A DNA stretch of 64,000 nucleotides from DSOI01 sp041394885. GTDB lineage: Bacteria > Acidobacteriota > Terriglobia > Bryobacterales > Bryobacteraceae. The notes beneath the pieces were generated by a model. The model saw only the letters and a list, made by a program, of their open reading frames with translations. It was not told where the DNA came from and did not search any database. A program made the translations under genes and the position numbers. How positions within the stretch are numbered: the stretch's first letter is position 1; every line of letters starts with the position of its first letter. The stretch is taken from contig JAWKHI010000019.1 in the NCBI GenBank assembly GCA_041394885.1, forward strand, positions 59,413 through 123,412, read 5' to 3'. Below, in pieces: positions 61,852 through 64,000 of the stretch.

Positions 61852-63702
61852 TTATGACCCCGGCTGGGGAACGGAAGCCGGTATCACTATGGTAAAACAC
61901 GAGCCTGCCCCCGGAGTACTCGCCACTTCCACACGGCCGCCATGATGCGTCACGATCTGTTGGACGAGAGAAAGCCCGATTCCCGTTCCTTTTTCCCCGC
62001 TCGCTTCCGCTTTCTTGGTCCGGTAAAATTTCCGGAACAATCCTTTCATTTCCTGTTCATCCATCCCGATCCCCTGATCTTCCACCGACAACCGGCACGC
62101 CGACCCGGCCATTCCGCCCCCGATCGATACGCGCGTTCCCGCCGGCGAGTACTTGATCGCGTTGGTCAGCAGATTATAAACCGCATACTCCATCAGTTCC
62201 CGGTCACCGTCCACGATCACCGCCTCCATCGGCTTGGTCTCCACCGCGATTCGCTTGCCCTCCGCCAGTGACTTCACGCGGCCCAGACAAACATCCACCA
62301 CATCGCGCAAATCGAAAGGCGCCCGCTTCAACTCCACCTGTCCCGCCGTCAGCCGTTCGACGTCGAGAAACGCCTGGATCAGCCGCGCCAACCGCTTGGA
62401 CTCCGCATTGATCATCCGGGCCATCTCCCCGCGCTTTTCCTCCGGAAGCTTGTAGCGTCCCATCAATTCCGACGAGCCCTGGATCGCCGTCAACGGCGTG
62501 CGCATCTCATGCGCCACAAAGTGGATCGCGCGCTGGTAGCGTTCCTTCTCCGCCTCGCTGCGCCCCAAACGCCCCCGGACGAAGAAGTACTGCGCCGTGG
62601 CCGCCGCCGCGATGGAAAGCCACGCCGTGGAAAACGGAGGCGCGTACGGAAACACCCAGCCGTTCCGGAAGGCCGCGTAAGGCGCCACGTGCGCCAGCCC
62701 CAGCAGCGCCAGCGCCGGCCCGTACGCCCGCCACCCCGAGTAACGCCAGAACAGGACGCCCGCCGCCACCGTCAGTAGCAGACAAGCCGCCACGACAGCG
62801 AGATTGCTGGCCGGACGCAAAAAGTCCTGCCGCGCCATGGTTTCATAGGCGTTCGCGTGGATCTGCACGCCCGGCATGGCGTGGCCGAACGAATAGGGCG
62901 TCATGTGCCGGTCCTGCGCCGCCGAGTCCGCCGTGATGCCCACGAATACCACTTTGCCGCGTAGCGCCGGATGTCCGCCGGCATTGTTCCGGAACCATGC
63001 CAGCGGGACCTCCGGAATCGCGCCCTCTGCCTGCGCCGCCGGACGCAGATAGTGGATGCGCATCGATCGCGCATCGTCGCGCCGCGCCGGAATTCGAATC
63101 CCGCCCACTTCCACACCGGCCGGATCTTCCACGATCGCGCCGCCGCCGCGCGACAGGCGGAACGCCTCGAGCGCGAGCGCCCAGACACGGCGCCGCCCCA
63201 GTGCTTTCTCGAGCGGAATCTGGCGCAATACGTTGTCGTAAGGGTCCGGATCGGAATGGACGTGCGCGATCGCCGCCGCGGACTTGGCGAACTCCGGCCG
63301 CGGATCGTCCCACCCCTCTCCGGAACGGCGCAGGCCCGTGGCCAAAATCAGATTCGGCGTGCGCGCAAAGGCCTCGGCCAGGGCGCCATCCTCGGCTTCA
63401 TCGCCGCGATCGGCGAGAATCAAATCCACCACCACCGCCTTCGGTTCCGAGGCCGCGATCCCCGGCAGCGCCTCGGCCAACAGACGCCGCAATGCGCCCA
63501 CCCCGCCGTCCGCCAGGCTCTCTTCGTCGATACCCACTACCACCGACGAGAACTCCGCCGCTTCCGGAGGGTTCAGACCGAACAGGAAGTCGTAGACGTC
63601 GGCGTCGAACTGCGCGCCCAGACGTGTCCAGCCCGCCGCCAGCGCGACGAAGAAGCACGCCGCCAGCATCGCGACGTAACCCGCTTTGTCGCTCCGCTTC
63701 AT
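61852..63702 (-). CDS. CHASE2-domain sensor histidine kinase
   Basis: 616 residues. Membrane helix at about 8-26, extracytoplasmic CHASE2 domain (about 32-295, with VVVGIDEESLADGG and GKVVFVGITADSAAQD), three further helices (about 300-375), then HisKA with His398 in FVAHEMRTPLTAIQG and a HATPase domain (NLLTNAIKYSPAGT as N box, DQGIGM, GTGIGLSLVQ). It senses an external signal and autophosphorylates. It is the first gene of an operon kinase, receiver, sigma-54 activator, AraC regulator. The signal is unknown. Confidence 0.94.
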   Translation of the reverse strand: MKRSDKAGYVAMLAACFFVALAAGWTRLGAQFDADVYDFLFGLNPPEAAEFSSVVVGIDEESLADGGVGALRRLLAEALPGIAASEPKAVVVDLILADRGDEAEDGALAEAFARTPNLILATGLRRSGEGWDDPRPEFAKSAAAIAHVHSDPDPYDNVLRQIPLEKALGRRRVWALALEAFRLSRGGGAIVEDPAGVEVGGIRIPARRDDARSMRIHYLRPAAQAEGAIPEVPLAWFRNNAGGHPALRGKVVFVGITADSAAQDRHMTPYSFGHAMPGVQIHANAYETMARQDFLRPASNLAVVAACLLLTVAAGVLFWRYSGWRAYGPALALLGLAHVAPYAAFRNGWVFPYAPPFSTAWLSIAAAATAQYFFVRGRLGRSEAEKERYQRAIHFVAHEMRTPLTAIQGSSELMGRYKLPEEKRGEMARMINAESKRLARLIQAFLDVERLTAGQVELKRAPFDLRDVVDVCLGRVKSLAEGKRIAVETKPMEAVIVDGDRELMEYAVYNLLTNAIKYSPAGTRVSIGGGMAGSACRLSVEDQGIGMDEQEMKGLFRKFYRTKKAEASGEKGTGIGLSLVQQIVTHHGGRVEVASTPGAGSCFTIVIPASVPQPGS

Positions 63703-63730
63703 CGTTCACCCACGCCCGGCTTCATGCGAT

Positions 63731-64000
63731 CTACCGCGCTCCGCGAAGCGCCCGTTCGATCGCTGGAATCTCCTTCGGCAGGTCCGCCGACATGACCTTC
63801 GCCCCGCCCGGCGTGATCAACACCACGTCTTCGATCCGGACGCCGATTCCCTCTTCGGCGATATAGACGCCCGGCTCGATGGTGATCACCATCCCGGCCT
63901 CGAGCGGTGCCGCCGGGTCTGCGCGGTCATGCACCTCGAGCCCTACGTGATGCCCCAACCCATGGACGTAGTACTTCTCCATCCCGAATTTCGCAACGTA
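63731..64000 (-). CDS. Xaa-Pro aminopeptidase family (M24), C-terminal part
   Basis: Only the end of the gene is in the window; the frame is open to base 64000 and the N-terminus lies beyond. Metal-binding motifs of the pita-bread fold are present: YVHGLGHHVGLEVHD (His), VITIEPGVYI (Glu) and GIGVRIEDVVLIT (Glu). This matches M24B prolidase/aminopeptidase P enzymes that split X-Pro bonds with two metal ions. The stop lies 28 bp upstream of the histidine kinase start on the same strand. Confidence 0.9.
   Translation of the reverse strand, partial: YVAKFGMEKYYVHGLGHHVGLEVHDRADPAAPLEAGMVITIEPGVYIAEEGIGVRIEDVVLITPGGAKVMSADLPKEIPAIERALRGAR

Noticed and set aside
1..64000. CRISPR array, tRNA, rRNA or insertion sequence
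   Set aside because: I saw no regularly spaced repeats, no tRNA or rRNA signatures and no transposase or terminal inverted repeats.

Overview
This is a GC-rich chromosomal window. It most resembles an acidobacterium of the Bryobacterales/Solibacter type. The grounds are an Oar-like TonB receptor with an N-terminal carboxypeptidase-regulatory (CnaB-like) domain, four formylglycine-type sulfatases, a DUF1080 protein, a heme branch with HemQ, and ABC export systems of the MacAB type. The lineage is inferred from gene content only. I saw no rRNA, tRNA, CRISPR array, insertion sequence or prophage.

Layout. 1-3.8 kb: an amidoligase-type cluster (alpha-E protein, transglutaminase, circularly permuted ATP-grasp enzyme, second alpha-E protein). 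3.9-11.4 kb: a giant secreted metzincin protease divergent from a membrane-bound winged-helix regulator. 11.5-13.4 kb: divergent hemH and hemQ, then a signal peptidase remnant. 13.8-18.2 kb: a four-gene ABC efflux operon divergent from a TonB receptor (18.3-22.0 kb). 22-24 kb: a short-chain dehydrogenase, an ArsR regulator and a methyltransferase. 24-31 kb: a sulfatase, a GT2 glycosyltransferase and a reverse-strand group (GT-C-like membrane protein, sugar isomerase, epimerase, PgeF). 31-38.5 kb: fasciclin, arylsulfotransferase plus sulfatase, DUF4126, and an adaptor/ATPase pair without a permease. 38.6-43 kb: a TPR-CHAT protease, an ECF sigma factor and a zinc-finger anti-sigma factor. 43-52 kb: an amidohydrolase/DUF1080/sulfatase operon, an HD-GYP/GAF/GGDEF protein, a DNA alkylation repair protein and a fourth sulfatase. 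52-54 kb: methyltransferase, ArsR and SRPBCC genes with two matching inverted repeats. 54-57 kb: a compact operon of an acyl-CoA-dehydrogenase-like flavoprotein, a signal-less PhnD-like protein and a TusA-diiron fusion. 57-64 kb: pdxH, gap, and a CHASE2 histidine kinase / receiver / sigma-54 activator / AraC regulatory operon, ending in a partial Xaa-Pro peptidase.

The two most interesting systems are the ACAD/PhnD/TusA-diiron operon (53930-57087), whose substrate I cannot assign, and the CHAT/sigma/anti-sigma trio (38896-43046). The trio has the parts of a protease-gated transcriptional switch. Several genes are broken: two single-base losses in the ATP-grasp gene, one in the GT-C-like gene, an in-frame TGA in the sugar isomerase, a late frameshift in a sulfatase, and a truncated signal peptidase. 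Many of these breaks are single missing bases in C/G-rich text, so assembly error has to be excluded before calling them pseudogenes.
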